NCBI GenBank assembly: GCA_900547165.1
Contig: URFZ01000018.1
Span: forward strand, 1 to 31,424
Direction of reading: 5' to 3'
Length of the DNA: 31,424 nt
Origin: an uncultured Eubacteriales bacterium
GTDB taxonomy: Bacteria > Bacillota > Clostridia > Oscillospirales > UBA644
This document shows, one piece after another, positions 23,387 through 31,398 of this stretch. Each line of letters begins with the position of its first letter. Within the stretch, counting starts at the first letter, position 1. The notes under the pieces were generated by a model, which was given only the letters and a program-made list of their open reading frames with translations, made no database searches and was not told the DNA's origin. Made by a program: the position numbers and the translations under genes.

Positions 23387-24594
23387 TTGTTTTCCTCCAC
23401 GTTTTCGGAATAGGTATCGGGGTGCGCGGGGTCAAACTGTTCGTTTGCCCACATAACGGTCACCAAGTCATCCTTTTCTGAAAGGTTTATGATGTTGTGC
23501 GTATAGCCGGGAAGTATGTGAACGGCTTCGATCTTATCTCCCGACACTTCAAAATTGAGAACCTCATCGGAACCTATCTTCCGTTCCTGTATAAGTCCGT
23601 GCCCCGAAACAACGATGAAAAATTCCCATTTCGAGTGGTGCCAATGCTCCCCTTTTTTGATTCCGGGTTTTGAAATGTTAACCGAGAACTGTCCGCACTT
23701 TTCCGTCCGCATAAGCTCCGTAAAACTTCCGCGGGCATCAATGTTCATTTTCAGCGGCACGCAGACTTTTTCTTTCGGAAGATACGAAAGATATGTCGAA
23801 TACAGTTTTTTTGCAAAACTCCCGTTCGGTATCTCGGGCATAACATGCGTAGCGGGTTCGTCGTGAAATTCCGCAAGCAGATCGACGATTTCTCCGAGCG
23901 TAACGTGATGCGTCACGGGCGCCGCGCAGTATTTTCCGTTTTCGGACAAAACGGTTTTCAAACCGTCAAACTCACAGCGATGTTCTTTGTTTTCAAGCGC
24001 GTCGAGCATCTCGGCAACAAGGTCATCTATGTAAAGCAGTTCAAGTTCCGTCGTTCGGTCATTGACCGTTATGGGCAAATCGTTTGCAATATTGTTGCAG
24101 AACGTCGCAACGGCGGAATTGTAATTCGGTCTGCACCATTTTCCGAAGAGATTCGGAAAGCGATAAACAAGCACTTTTGCACCCGTTTTTTTTGCATAGT
24201 CAAAAAACAGTTCTTCGCCCGCGAGTTTGGACTTGCCGTAATCAGACTGTCCGTATCTGCCGATAAGCGTCGCCTGCACGGACGACGAAAGCATAACGGG
24301 ACAGGCATTTTTTGCTTTTTCGAGCGAAGCCAAGAGCGCTGAGGCAAAGCCGAAATTGCCCGCCATAAATTCGCTCTGATCTTTCGGTCGGTTCACTCCC
24401 GCAAGATTGAAAACAAAATCCGCTTTTTCGCAGAACCCGTCAAGCGACGCGGGGGCACTTGCAATATCATATTCAAAGATTTCGTCTATTTTCAGTTCCG
24501 GTCTTGTCCTGTCTTTTCCGTCGCGAACCGCTTTCAGCGCTTCACACAGATTTTTCCCGACAAACCCCGCCGCACCTGTAACAAGAATATTCAT
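23383..24594 (-). CDS. capF: CapF: bifunctional 4-keto-sugar reductase with C-terminal cupin
   Basis: This 403-residue protein has an N-terminal short-chain dehydrogenase domain (TGAAGFVG, residues 6-13; catalytic YGKSK with Y119 and K123) and a C-terminal cupin from about residue 275. The cupin keeps the zinc set seen in Staphylococcus CapF: H317 and H319 in GEHWHHSKWE, E324, and H366 in PGYTHN. The family converts the CapE product to UDP-2-acetamido-2,6-dideoxy-L-talose with NADPH. The start ATG at 24594 has GGAGAG upstream and lies 13 bases after the small lipoprotein gene. Full length and intact motifs indicate an active enzyme. Confidence 0.95.
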   Translation of the reverse strand: MNILVTGAAGFVGKNLCEALKAVRDGKDRTRPELKIDEIFEYDIASAPASLDGFCEKADFVFNLAGVNRPKDQSEFMAGNFGFASALLASLEKAKNACPVMLSSSVQATLIGRYGQSDYGKSKLAGEELFFDYAKKTGAKVLVYRFPNLFGKWCRPNYNSAVATFCNNIANDLPITVNDRTTELELLYIDDLVAEMLDALENKEHRCEFDGLKTVLSENGKYCAAPVTHHVTLGEIVDLLAEFHDEPATHVMPEIPNGSFAKKLYSTYLSYLPKEKVCVPLKMNIDARGSFTELMRTEKCGQFSVNISKPGIKKGEHWHHSKWEFFIVVSGHGLIQERKIGSDEVLNFEVSGDKIEAVHILPGYTHNIINLSEKDDLVTVMWANEQFDPAHPDTYSENVEENK

Positions 24595-24607
24595 TTTTTT
24601 CTCTCCG

Positions 24608-25069
24608 TCAGCGCGCTATAACAAAATTTTTATCACTCAACCAATATTGAAGAATGACGTTCACGTCTTCCTGCATTGCGCAACAGTTAAAATACTCGTC
24701 TTCCGAAAGACTGTCTTTATCAAAGTCGTATGAAATAATTTTTATCTGAGTTCCGTCGTATGTTCCGAGCAGATACCCCCCGTCGGAATCAAAAAGCAGA
24801 TCAAAAAGTTTTATGTCCCCGTATGAAAAACAAACAGAATCGTCCGCGACTTCAACTGTAACAAGGTCTTTCCATTTCAACGGATATTTCATAACGCAAA
24901 CCCGCGTTTCTATATCAAAAACAGGGGACGAGGGTTCCGCAGCGGTCGTCTGCACCGTCGTTGTCGGCGCCTCCGTAGATTCTGTCGTCGGCGTTTTATC
25001 GGAGGACGCACAGCCGAACATCAATATTGCCGAAAGGATCAAAACAATAACCAAAGACAACTGTTTCAT
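24608..25069 (-). CDS. Small unknown lipoprotein inserted between capE and capF
   Basis: This 153-residue protein has a short basic start, a hydrophobic stretch and a lipobox LMFGC with Cys20. A Thr/Ser/Glu/Pro-rich linker (about 24-48) is followed by a compact domain of about 100 residues containing YPLKWKDLVTVEV and a C-terminal helix with QEDVNVILQYW. I do not recognise the family. I chose ATG at 25069; the GGGAG upstream overlaps the capE stop region, whereas the in-frame start at 25114 lies inside capE. Its position inside an otherwise invariant biosynthetic trio suggests a role at the cell surface linked to the polymer, but nothing in it shows an enzyme site. Confidence 0.85.
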   Translation of the reverse strand: MKQLSLVIVLILSAILMFGCASSDKTPTTESTEAPTTTVQTTAAEPSSPVFDIETRVCVMKYPLKWKDLVTVEVADDSVCFSYGDIKLFDLLFDSDGGYLLGTYDGTQIKIISYDFDKDSLSEDEYFNCCAMQEDVNVILQYWLSDKNFVIAR

Positions 25070-25073
25070 TCCG

Positions 25074-26120
25074 TTATTTCTCCCGTCTTGCAAGTTCGTC
25101 TTGTATGTATTCAAGTGCGACGATTTTTGCCTTTGTCTGCTCGACGTCCAATATTTCCGTATTATTGGAGTTGAACTCGGTCAAAGTATTGCGGTTCTCA
25201 TCACCGTCTTTGAAATATTTGTCGTAATTGAGTCCGCGATTGTCGGCGGGAACGCGGTAAAAGTTGCCCATATCCACAGCCTTTGCGCACTCTTCGTTCG
25301 TCAACAATGTTTCATACATCTTTTCGCCGTGACGTATACCGATAACCTTGATATCCTCTTTTTTGCCGCCGAATAATTCGCATACGGCTTCCGCCTGTGT
25401 TCCTATCGTACAAGCGGGGGCTTTCTGAATAAGCAAATCGCCGTTTTCACCGTGTTCAAACGCGAACAAAACAAGATCGACGGCCTCGTCAAGAGACATG
25501 ATGAAACGCGTCATGGAAGGTTCTGTAACCGTTATCGGATTTCCCGCTTTTATCTGCTCTATCCAGAGAGGGATAACAGAACCGCGTGAGCACATAACGT
25601 TTCCGTAGCGAGTGCAGCAGATCTTTGTTTTTCCCGAATTTCTGGATTTTGCAACAGCGACCTTTTCCTCTATCGCTTTTGTTATTCCCATTGCATTTAT
25701 CGGGTAAGCAGCCTTGTCCGTAGAAAGACAGATGACCGCTTCAACCCCCGCTTCTATCGCCGCCGTAAGCACATTATCCGTGCCGATAACGTTCGTCCGA
25801 ACCGCTTCCATCGGGAAAAATTCGCATGACGGAACCTGCTTCAAAGCCGCGGCATGGAAGATATAATCAACGCCGTGCATCGCGCCTCGACACGATTCAA
25901 GATCTCGGACATCGCCTATATAGAATTTTATCTTGTCCGCAACTTCGGGCATCTTCGCCTGAAATTCATGGCGCATATCATCCTGCTTTTTCTCGTCTCT
26001 CGAAAAAATACGAATCTCTCCGATATCCGTCTTCAAAAATCTGTTGAGAACGGCGTTCCCGAACGACCCCGTTCCGCCTGTTATAAGCAAAGTTTTATTC
26101 GTAAAAAGACTGTTGGGCAT
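25074..26120 (-). CDS. capE: CapE: UDP-GlcNAc 4,6-dehydratase/5-epimerase
   Basis: This 348-residue extended short-chain dehydrogenase starts the UDP-L-FucNAc pathway from UDP-GlcNAc. It has GGTGSFG (15-21) for NADP, and in the active site NAMGITK: M144 and K148, with S133 upstream, replace the usual Tyr-Lys pair, as is typical of CapE-type dehydratases. STDKAAYP, TRYGNV and RHGEKMYE also match. I chose ATG at 26120 with AAGGAG 9 bases upstream; the TTG at 26150 is an unlikely start. It follows its own promoter by about 100 bases and leads the capE-lipoprotein-capF-capG unit. Confidence 0.95.
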   Translation of the reverse strand: MPNSLFTNKTLLITGGTGSFGNAVLNRFLKTDIGEIRIFSRDEKKQDDMRHEFQAKMPEVADKIKFYIGDVRDLESCRGAMHGVDYIFHAAALKQVPSCEFFPMEAVRTNVIGTDNVLTAAIEAGVEAVICLSTDKAAYPINAMGITKAIEEKVAVAKSRNSGKTKICCTRYGNVMCSRGSVIPLWIEQIKAGNPITVTEPSMTRFIMSLDEAVDLVLFAFEHGENGDLLIQKAPACTIGTQAEAVCELFGGKKEDIKVIGIRHGEKMYETLLTNEECAKAVDMGNFYRVPADNRGLNYDKYFKDGDENRNTLTEFNSNNTEILDVEQTKAKIVALEYIQDELARREK

Positions 26121-26226
26121 ATCACTTTTCTCCTTGCCTGTCAACCGCAAAATTTATACTTGTTACATTCGCCTTATTTTCTTGCATGAATGTATTCTCT
26201 ACATATATAGATAATATCACTTATAC

Positions 26227-26255
26227 AGTATATCACAGCGAAATCTTTGTGTCAA
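26227..26255 (-). promoter_or_regulatory. Promoter of the capE unit
   Basis: On the minus strand a perfect TTGACA (26255-26250), a 17-base spacer and TATACT (26232-26227) are present, with TGA before the -10 box (extended -10). The capE start lies about 105 bases downstream. Confidence 0.88.
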
Positions 26256-26736
26256 GAGTTTTTTGATAAACTGCAAAAATGCAAAAATCAATGTATAGAT
26301 GTCAATTATGGGTAACTCTTTCCATTAAAAACAGTTCTATATCTTCTTAAGGTTGAGAGATGGAATTTTTCGACAGAAAATACCACACCTACCCCCTCCG
26401 CTGACAATTATGCTCCGGTATAATGTTTTTAAGACGAAGCAATTCATTGCTTTATCTTATTAACAAAGAACCGATAAATATTCTTACAACACATCATTCG
26501 GACGCTTAAAACAAAGACATATCTTCGGTATATCGTTTGAAAGCATCATCAATTGAAAAGAGCAAAACAGCATCAGTGATACATAACGTTACTATACTAA
26601 GTTATGTTCTTTTCCATAAGGCAAATAACATAGCCGAAACAAAGCGATATGTGTGTATGCACCGTAATATGATTGCGTTAGAGTAAACAACGAGAGCAAT
26701 AAATAAAGATTTTCAAAATGCTTTTATTATTTCTTT
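26256..26736. other. Gene-free A+T-rich gap between the two polysaccharide units
   Basis: About 480 bases hold no convincing reading frame on either strand. I see a hairpin at 26581-26607 (ACATAAC / GTTATGT), a short palindrome AAGCAATTCATTGCTT near 26440-26455, and a tandem TGCAAAAA near 26272-26288. No clear intrinsic terminator follows the last glycosyltransferase gene. It may be a remnant of deleted genes. Confidence 0.6.
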
Positions 26737-27936
26737 TCAACCCAATATACTTCTGTAATAGGACAGGTACTCAGCCACCATACGTTCCTGAGAATAGGTT
26801 CTCCTCGCTTTTAACGAGATTGATTCTCTATCTCCTATTTTTCCTTTTTTTATCAACTGAATATAATTATAAACTTGTGCGATATTATGGGGTGAAGCCA
26901 CATAACCGTTTTCCCCCTCAACAATCATTTCGGGACAAGCAGTAGCTTGGTATACCACGGCCGGAGTACCGCAACTCAACGCTTCAGCAATTGTTAATCC
27001 AAAAGTTTCTTCTGTTGACATACTGACATATACAGATGCGGAGTTGTAAATCAAAGCAAGTTCATGCATGCTTTCTGTATGATTTATTGCTATGATATTT
27101 TTTGGCAATTCAATGTTTTTTGCCATATTACCAACCAGCACTATCACTTCATCATTCGATAATTTGTTTGCCAACCGAACAAAATCGCTTATACCTTTAT
27201 GGCTGTTCCAAGATGAAGCAACCCCTAAAATAACAAATTTATCTTTAGTCCCATATTTTATTTGAACATCATCAGGAACAGGAATAATATCATATATACT
27301 ATTGATTCCGTTTTTGATTGTTGTAATTGGATAAGTCCCCAAAAATGAATTTTTGACTTCATGTTTAAGCCAATCCGATATTGTTACAATGTTAATTTTT
27401 TCAATAGGCTCAATCCATTTTCGCTTATCCATAAGCATTTTTGATGTGCAGTCAAACAAAAAACTTTTTGGATACATAGATAGCTGCGGACAGTTACCAC
27501 ACCTGTTTAGATACTTATCGCATTTTGCTTCGTAGTAATGATAGCACTTGCCGGTATAAATCCAACAATCATGAATTGTAAGAACAACAGGTATGTTTGC
27601 TTTTTTTAAGTAATCGAATAAGATTTTTAGATTAAGATAACCACCATGAAGATTATGTAGGTGGATTAAGTCAGGATTAAACTTTTTTAATTTCTTAATT
27701 AAGCGCCGCGTTACACGAACAGATGAATAGCCATGCAATCCTGTAAATAAAGTTAAAAGTGTATGTACAAAAATATCAAGTCTGTTGCTTATTCTATACC
27801 CACCATCAACAATCTCAGGGCCTGAACCGTATGCAAATAAACTATCGTTGTTTGAATTTAATAGCGCTGAGTGAATAGAATCAGCTATTTGTCCCGTGCT
27901 ACCGTTTGAATAACTGTTTATCTGTACGATCCTCAT
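26737..27936 (-). CDS. GT4-family glycosyltransferase (WcaC-like)
   Basis: This protein of about 399 residues has the GT-B fold pattern: an N-terminal acceptor half starting MRIVQINSYSNGSTG, and a C-terminal donor half with the EEx7E motif EETFGLTIAEALSCGTP. A cysteine-rich HDCWIYTGKC...C...CGNCPQL segment in the N-terminal half matches the colanic-acid WcaC-type group. It would add a sugar from a nucleotide donor to a lipid-linked repeat unit on the cytoplasmic face. I chose ATG at 27936 because the longer frame to 28041 overlaps the previous gene and adds about 35 residues not typical of the family. The ribosome site there is weak, so the start is less certain than the family. Codon use is more A+T-rich than in capEFG. 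Confidence 0.88.
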   Translation of the reverse strand: MRIVQINSYSNGSTGQIADSIHSALLNSNNDSLFAYGSGPEIVDGGYRISNRLDIFVHTLLTLFTGLHGYSSVRVTRRLIKKLKKFNPDLIHLHNLHGGYLNLKILFDYLKKANIPVVLTIHDCWIYTGKCYHYYEAKCDKYLNRCGNCPQLSMYPKSFLFDCTSKMLMDKRKWIEPIEKINIVTISDWLKHEVKNSFLGTYPITTIKNGINSIYDIIPVPDDVQIKYGTKDKFVILGVASSWNSHKGISDFVRLANKLSNDEVIVLVGNMAKNIELPKNIIAINHTESMHELALIYNSASVYVSMSTEETFGLTIAEALSCGTPAVVYQATACPEMIVEGENGYVASPHNIAQVYNYIQLIKKGKIGDRESISLKARRTYSQERMVAEYLSYYRSILG

Positions 27937-28019
27937 TCTTTTATGACCATTCCTTCCCGCTGAACAATACAAATCAACAGTTTTAATAACATTTAATTTG
28001 TATATATAGTTTATATGTC

Positions 28020-29306
28020 CTAAACATTTTCGTTTCGACAATAAGTGACAGCATCTGTTATATATTTCTTGATTCGTGTACCATTAGATTCGGAAGCACA
28101 TTTTTTAATGAATTCAGTTGCGTTTCTTTCATAATCTTCAACGGTGATTTCTCGATTTAATCTCTCCGCTATCTTCTTTACCGAAGGGTTGTATATCCAA
28201 ATCCCCAAATTATTGTCAGAGATGCATTTCATGCTCGCAACATTAGATGGCCCAATCGCTAATATTTTTGCTCCGCACGCAACATATTCAGAAATTTTTG
28301 TAGACATAGAAAGCCTTGTGATTTTACGATTTTTTTTATCAAATGCTTCCACATGAACAACATATTCGCATTTTTTCAGCCGACATTCCAATTCATCCTT
28401 TGTAAGCCGTCCTCCATACCGTATTGAACTAACCTTAGACAGGGATTTTAATATATGTTTTGGTGGCACATCCGGGGTATATATATTTAGTGTTGCTTTT
28501 TGATTTATCTGTAAGAGTGCCTTTCCGAGATTTCGGAGAACTTTCCAACGGTTCAAAAGCAAATTTCCCGCATATACATAATCATTAGGTGTTCTTTCGC
28601 AATCATAATTGAAATTTTTAGTATTGACAGCATTCATCATCACATCCATGTCGCCACCAAAACGTGATTCATATTCCTCTTTCATAAGATCACTTATAAC
28701 AATGGTTTTTGATGCAAGAGTTATCGCTTCGGTAAAAACATTCATGTATCTTTTATGGTTAATTTTTTCAATAATCGATAATGGATACAGTCTATATGTA
28801 TAATCATCTGTCAATTCAAGAATTAGAGGTATATTGTTTCTTTTGCAAACATTCAAAGCGAAATCATAACCATATGCCATACTAAACCCTTGAAAAAATA
28901 CAACATCCGGGTCGAACTGATCTATCCAATCTAAGGCTTTTGAATAATCAGCTTTCTTCCATATTCGATCTTTTATCCATAAGGCTATCGGATTTCTTGC
29001 TTGTGAAAACACATGAAAAAATCTCTTAATAAAAGATTTTTTTTTACCGGATTCCATAATGTTCTCTTTCCTAAGAATGCCGGCTGATTTATACGCTGCA
29101 CCTTTGTTACCTCTAAGAACATCTTCCTTAGTAAAAAAATAATAGTTATCGCATATATCACTATTGAAATCTCCGCCAGAATAGGAGAATTGGGCAATCA
29201 AAGTTCTATCATATGTTTCAAAAAAAGATGATAAAGTTTTTCCGTTATTCTTTGTTTTGCTAAACGGTGTTGATGCAATCACCAACACCTTTGGTAAATC
29301 ATTCAT
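28020..29306 (-). CDS. GT4-like glycosyltransferase
   Basis: This 428-residue protein looks like a GT-B enzyme: a first Rossmann half opening KVLVIASTPFSKTKNNGKT, a middle DVVFFQGFSMAYG and LELTDDYTYRL, a linker IVISDLMKEEYE, and a donor half with DYVYAGNLLLNRWK and STKISEYVACGAKILAIG, which takes the place of the usual EEx7E. Donor and acceptor cannot be told. The start ATG overlaps the stop of the preceding GT2 gene as ATGA (29306-29303), so the two are coupled. It probably adds one residue of the capsule or exopolysaccharide repeat. Confidence 0.83.
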   Translation of the reverse strand: MNDLPKVLVIASTPFSKTKNNGKTLSSFFETYDRTLIAQFSYSGGDFNSDICDNYYFFTKEDVLRGNKGAAYKSAGILRKENIMESGKKKSFIKRFFHVFSQARNPIALWIKDRIWKKADYSKALDWIDQFDPDVVFFQGFSMAYGYDFALNVCKRNNIPLILELTDDYTYRLYPLSIIEKINHKRYMNVFTEAITLASKTIVISDLMKEEYESRFGGDMDVMMNAVNTKNFNYDCERTPNDYVYAGNLLLNRWKVLRNLGKALLQINQKATLNIYTPDVPPKHILKSLSKVSSIRYGGRLTKDELECRLKKCEYVVHVEAFDKKNRKITRLSMSTKISEYVACGAKILAIGPSNVASMKCISDNNLGIWIYNPSVKKIAERLNREITVEDYERNATEFIKKCASESNGTRIKKYITDAVTYCRNENV

Positions 29307-30277
29307 TTTACATAAATCCTTCTAAATACATATCTTGCTATATTTCTTAAAGAGCCAACAACTGCATATCGGACAGAACAAACAGGATATTTGATATAAT
29401 ATGTCAAATTATTCACTTTATTTTTCAGATATTTAATTTTCACGTACTTAGCCGCCTCAAAGCATCTCCTCTTCTCTAAGCCATAGTACATTTTTTCATT
29501 GTTTTTGACTGTATTGTATTCACTGTTTTTGTTCATGGTATCGGCTATCCAAATGAATAATTCATTCATTTCTTTATTAAACAAATCGACCTTTGTTTTT
29601 CCTACTTGTTTACCATGTGAACGATTTTTTACCAAAATATCATCAGACAAGCAGTAAAACTCATATCCCGCAAACAAAAGACGATACCAATATTCCACAT
29701 CGGAAACGGTTCGGATACTTTCGTTAAACCCGCCAATATCTGCGATGCAGGCGGAAGGCAACAGAAACGAACAACCCGACAAGCGATAATTGGATATATT
29801 ATTCAAAATTGTTTCAATCGGCCTTTCATGCTTCGGGACATTCTTAAAACTCGGGGTCTTGATTACCTTGCCGTCTTTGTCAATCGACTCGGTTGCCGTG
29901 CGAACCGTAATTTTTTTGATGTCTAAATTCGGATTTTCATCAACTAATTCATTGATAAACGCAATCTGCTTTTCGATTTTTTCGGGATAATACAAGTCAT
30001 CATGAGAAAGCCACGAAAACCATTCCCCTGTCATTTTTTCAAAAGCGTAATTCAATGCAGAGGATACTCCGCCGTTTTCTTTTAAGAAATAGCGGACTTT
30101 TTCTCCATATGACAATGCAATCTTTTCACTTGCACCGTCATCTGTTGAGCCATCGTTTACAACGAGGATTTCACAATTTTGATATGTCTGTGCAAGAGCA
30201 CAATCAATCGCTTCCGCAAGAAAATTACTTCCGTTGTAAACAGGTATAACAATTGTGACTTTAGGTTCGTATCTCAT
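29303..30277 (-). CDS. GT2-family glycosyltransferase
   Basis: This protein of about 324 residues is a GT-A enzyme: KVTIVIPVYNGSNFL at the start, VNDGSTDDG (40-48) for the nucleotide, and SWLSHDD near residue 97 as the metal-binding acidic motif, followed by YPEKIEKQ. It would add a sugar to the growing lipid-linked unit in the cytoplasm. I chose ATG at 30277, with GAGGAA 7-8 bases upstream, over the ATG at 30292, which lacks a good site. A basic, hydrophobic C-terminal tail may help it sit at the membrane. Confidence 0.9.
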   Translation of the reverse strand: MRYEPKVTIVIPVYNGSNFLAEAIDCALAQTYQNCEILVVNDGSTDDGASEKIALSYGEKVRYFLKENGGVSSALNYAFEKMTGEWFSWLSHDDLYYPEKIEKQIAFINELVDENPNLDIKKITVRTATESIDKDGKVIKTPSFKNVPKHERPIETILNNISNYRLSGCSFLLPSACIADIGGFNESIRTVSDVEYWYRLLFAGYEFYCLSDDILVKNRSHGKQVGKTKVDLFNKEMNELFIWIADTMNKNSEYNTVKNNEKMYYGLEKRRCFEAAKYVKIKYLKNKVNNLTYYIKYPVCSVRYAVVGSLRNIARYVFRRIYVK

Positions 30278-30333
30278 ATCAATGTTCCTCATTAAGCCTA
30301 TTTCTTAATACTTTTTTTTCAATCCAAATCACA

Positions 30334-31032
30334 TCAAACATTCAAAAGTTCCCTTGCTTCTGTTTGCTTTTCTTCATATTCTTCTTTCGTAACTTGCCCT
30401 TTCATCATGAGCCAATCGCCGTAATCTATATCCGACACTGTTCCTTCGCGGACTATATCGCTTCTTTTCAGGACTTTGCCTATCGTCTGCAAGATAGTTT
30501 TCAAATTGCCAATGAAAGTAATACCTCTGTCGATATACTGCAAGTCGTATTCAAACTTCTGCTCCCATGTGATGTTGTTTCGTCCATTCACCTGCGCAAG
30601 ACCTGTGAGTCCGGGACGAACCGTGTGTCGTCTACGCTGTTCATCCGTTAAAAACACGCAATCTCGGGCTAAAAACGGGCGTGGACCGACCAATCCGACT
30701 GCCCCCAACAATATGTTGACCAACGATGGTAATTCATCCGGAGAAAGGCTTCGAAGAAATTTTCCATACTTATTGAGTCTTGCTTCATCGGGGAGAAGAT
30801 TTCCGTTTTCATCTTTCTTGTTGCTCATGGTACGGAACTTGATAAGTTTGAAAATCTTTTCTTTTCCCGTTTTTTTGTAAATCTTTCCGGGTCGTGCCTG
30901 CGTGAAAAACGGATTTCCTCTCATGGCAATTGCACCGATTACCGTTAAGATTGCGAGCAGAGGGGAAAAGCCAATAAATGCCAGCAAAGATAGTATGAAA
31001 TCAAAAAATCTTTTCCAAAACTTTGCGTACAC
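30334..31032 (-). CDS. Initiating phosphoglycosyl transferase (monotopic, PglC/CapM-like)
   Basis: This 232-residue protein has one N-terminal membrane re-entrant helix (about 8-38), FKLIKFRTMS (61-70), the catalytic pair D99-E100 in SLSPDELPSL, VGPRPF (115-120) and RPGLTGLAQVNGR. This is the short bacterial sugar transferase family, which moves a sugar phosphate from UDP-sugar to undecaprenyl phosphate and starts repeat-unit assembly. The start is GTG at 31032, with AAGGGG 8 bases upstream; the nearby ATG at 31035 is out of frame. It is the first intact gene of the unit, which fits its role as the first step. Confidence 0.93.
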   Translation of the reverse strand: MYAKFWKRFFDFILSLLAFIGFSPLLAILTVIGAIAMRGNPFFTQARPGKIYKKTGKEKIFKLIKFRTMSNKKDENGNLLPDEARLNKYGKFLRSLSPDELPSLVNILLGAVGLVGPRPFLARDCVFLTDEQRRRHTVRPGLTGLAQVNGRNNITWEQKFEYDLQYIDRGITFIGNLKTILQTIGKVLKRSDIVREGTVSDIDYGDWLMMKGQVTKEEYEEKQTEARELLNV

Positions 31033-31061
31033 ATATGTAACCCCTTGATAAATTTAAAAAT

Positions 31062-31191
31062 TTAATTGAAACAATTCTTGATAATCTCGATCACTTTATC
31101 TAATCTTCCTCGGTCATATATTTTTTAACTCTTCGCCATGCATGGTAGGAGACGAGAGATATAACGTCCTCTCGAAAGGCTTCAATTCCAT
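31062..31191 (-). pseudogene. Relic of a DegT-type aminotransferase: N- and C-terminal ends joined, frameshifted
   Basis: On the minus strand from 31191 the frame reads ATG then ELKPFERTLYLSSPTMHGEE, and soon stops. LSSPTMHGEELK is like the beginning of surface-polysaccharide DegT aminotransferases. Directly after it, other frames read YMTEED and LDKVIEIIKNCFN followed by TAA (31064-31062), which is like the end of the same enzymes, with one T missing between GAT and TAGAT. The central part of about 340 residues is gone. The match is from memory of the family. Confidence 0.6.
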
Positions 31192-31227
31192 AAAAGCTGC
31201 CCCGCCGAAGTATAATGCCGCAAGGAT

Positions 31228-31256
31228 AAAAATTCCGATTCAGGTCAATCGGAATT
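31228..31256 (-). terminator. Terminator-like hairpin in the 5' leader (possible attenuator)
   Basis: On the minus strand a perfect 10-base-pair stem AATTCCGATT / AATCGGAATT with loop GACCTG is followed at once by TTT, giving a run of five T. It lies about 115 bases after the promoter and 195 bases before the first gene, so it would stop transcription unless overcome. Confidence 0.7.
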
Positions 31257-31369
31257 TCATAAATATCAAACAGACTTTTTTATCACTTCCAATGCGTTTT
31301 TCAAAACATTCGCAAGCTCGCAAAAGATTGTGAGTGAATCAAAAAAACAATCATTGGATATATAAGACA

Positions 31370-31398
31370 ATAATATCATAAAAATGTTAAAAAGTCAA
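31370..31398 (-). promoter_or_regulatory. Promoter of the glycosyltransferase unit
   Basis: On the minus strand TTGACT (31398-31393), a 17-base spacer and TATTAT (31375-31370) are present, with TGA before the -10 box. It gives a leader of about 330 bases that contains the attenuator-like hairpin and the aminotransferase relic. Confidence 0.85.

Noticed and set aside
26277..26305. Second TTGACA on the minus strand upstream of the capE promoter
   Set aside because: At 17 bases spacing the -10 position reads GCATTT, which does not fit; the promoter at 26227-26255 is far better.
26401..26430. TATAAT on the plus strand in the gene-free gap
   Set aside because: No -35 box lies at usable spacing and no plus-strand gene or structured RNA follows it.
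31142..31333. Plus-strand 63-codon frame in the leader region
   Set aside because: It runs across the attenuator hairpin and opposite the aminotransferase relic, with no ribosome site or similarity.
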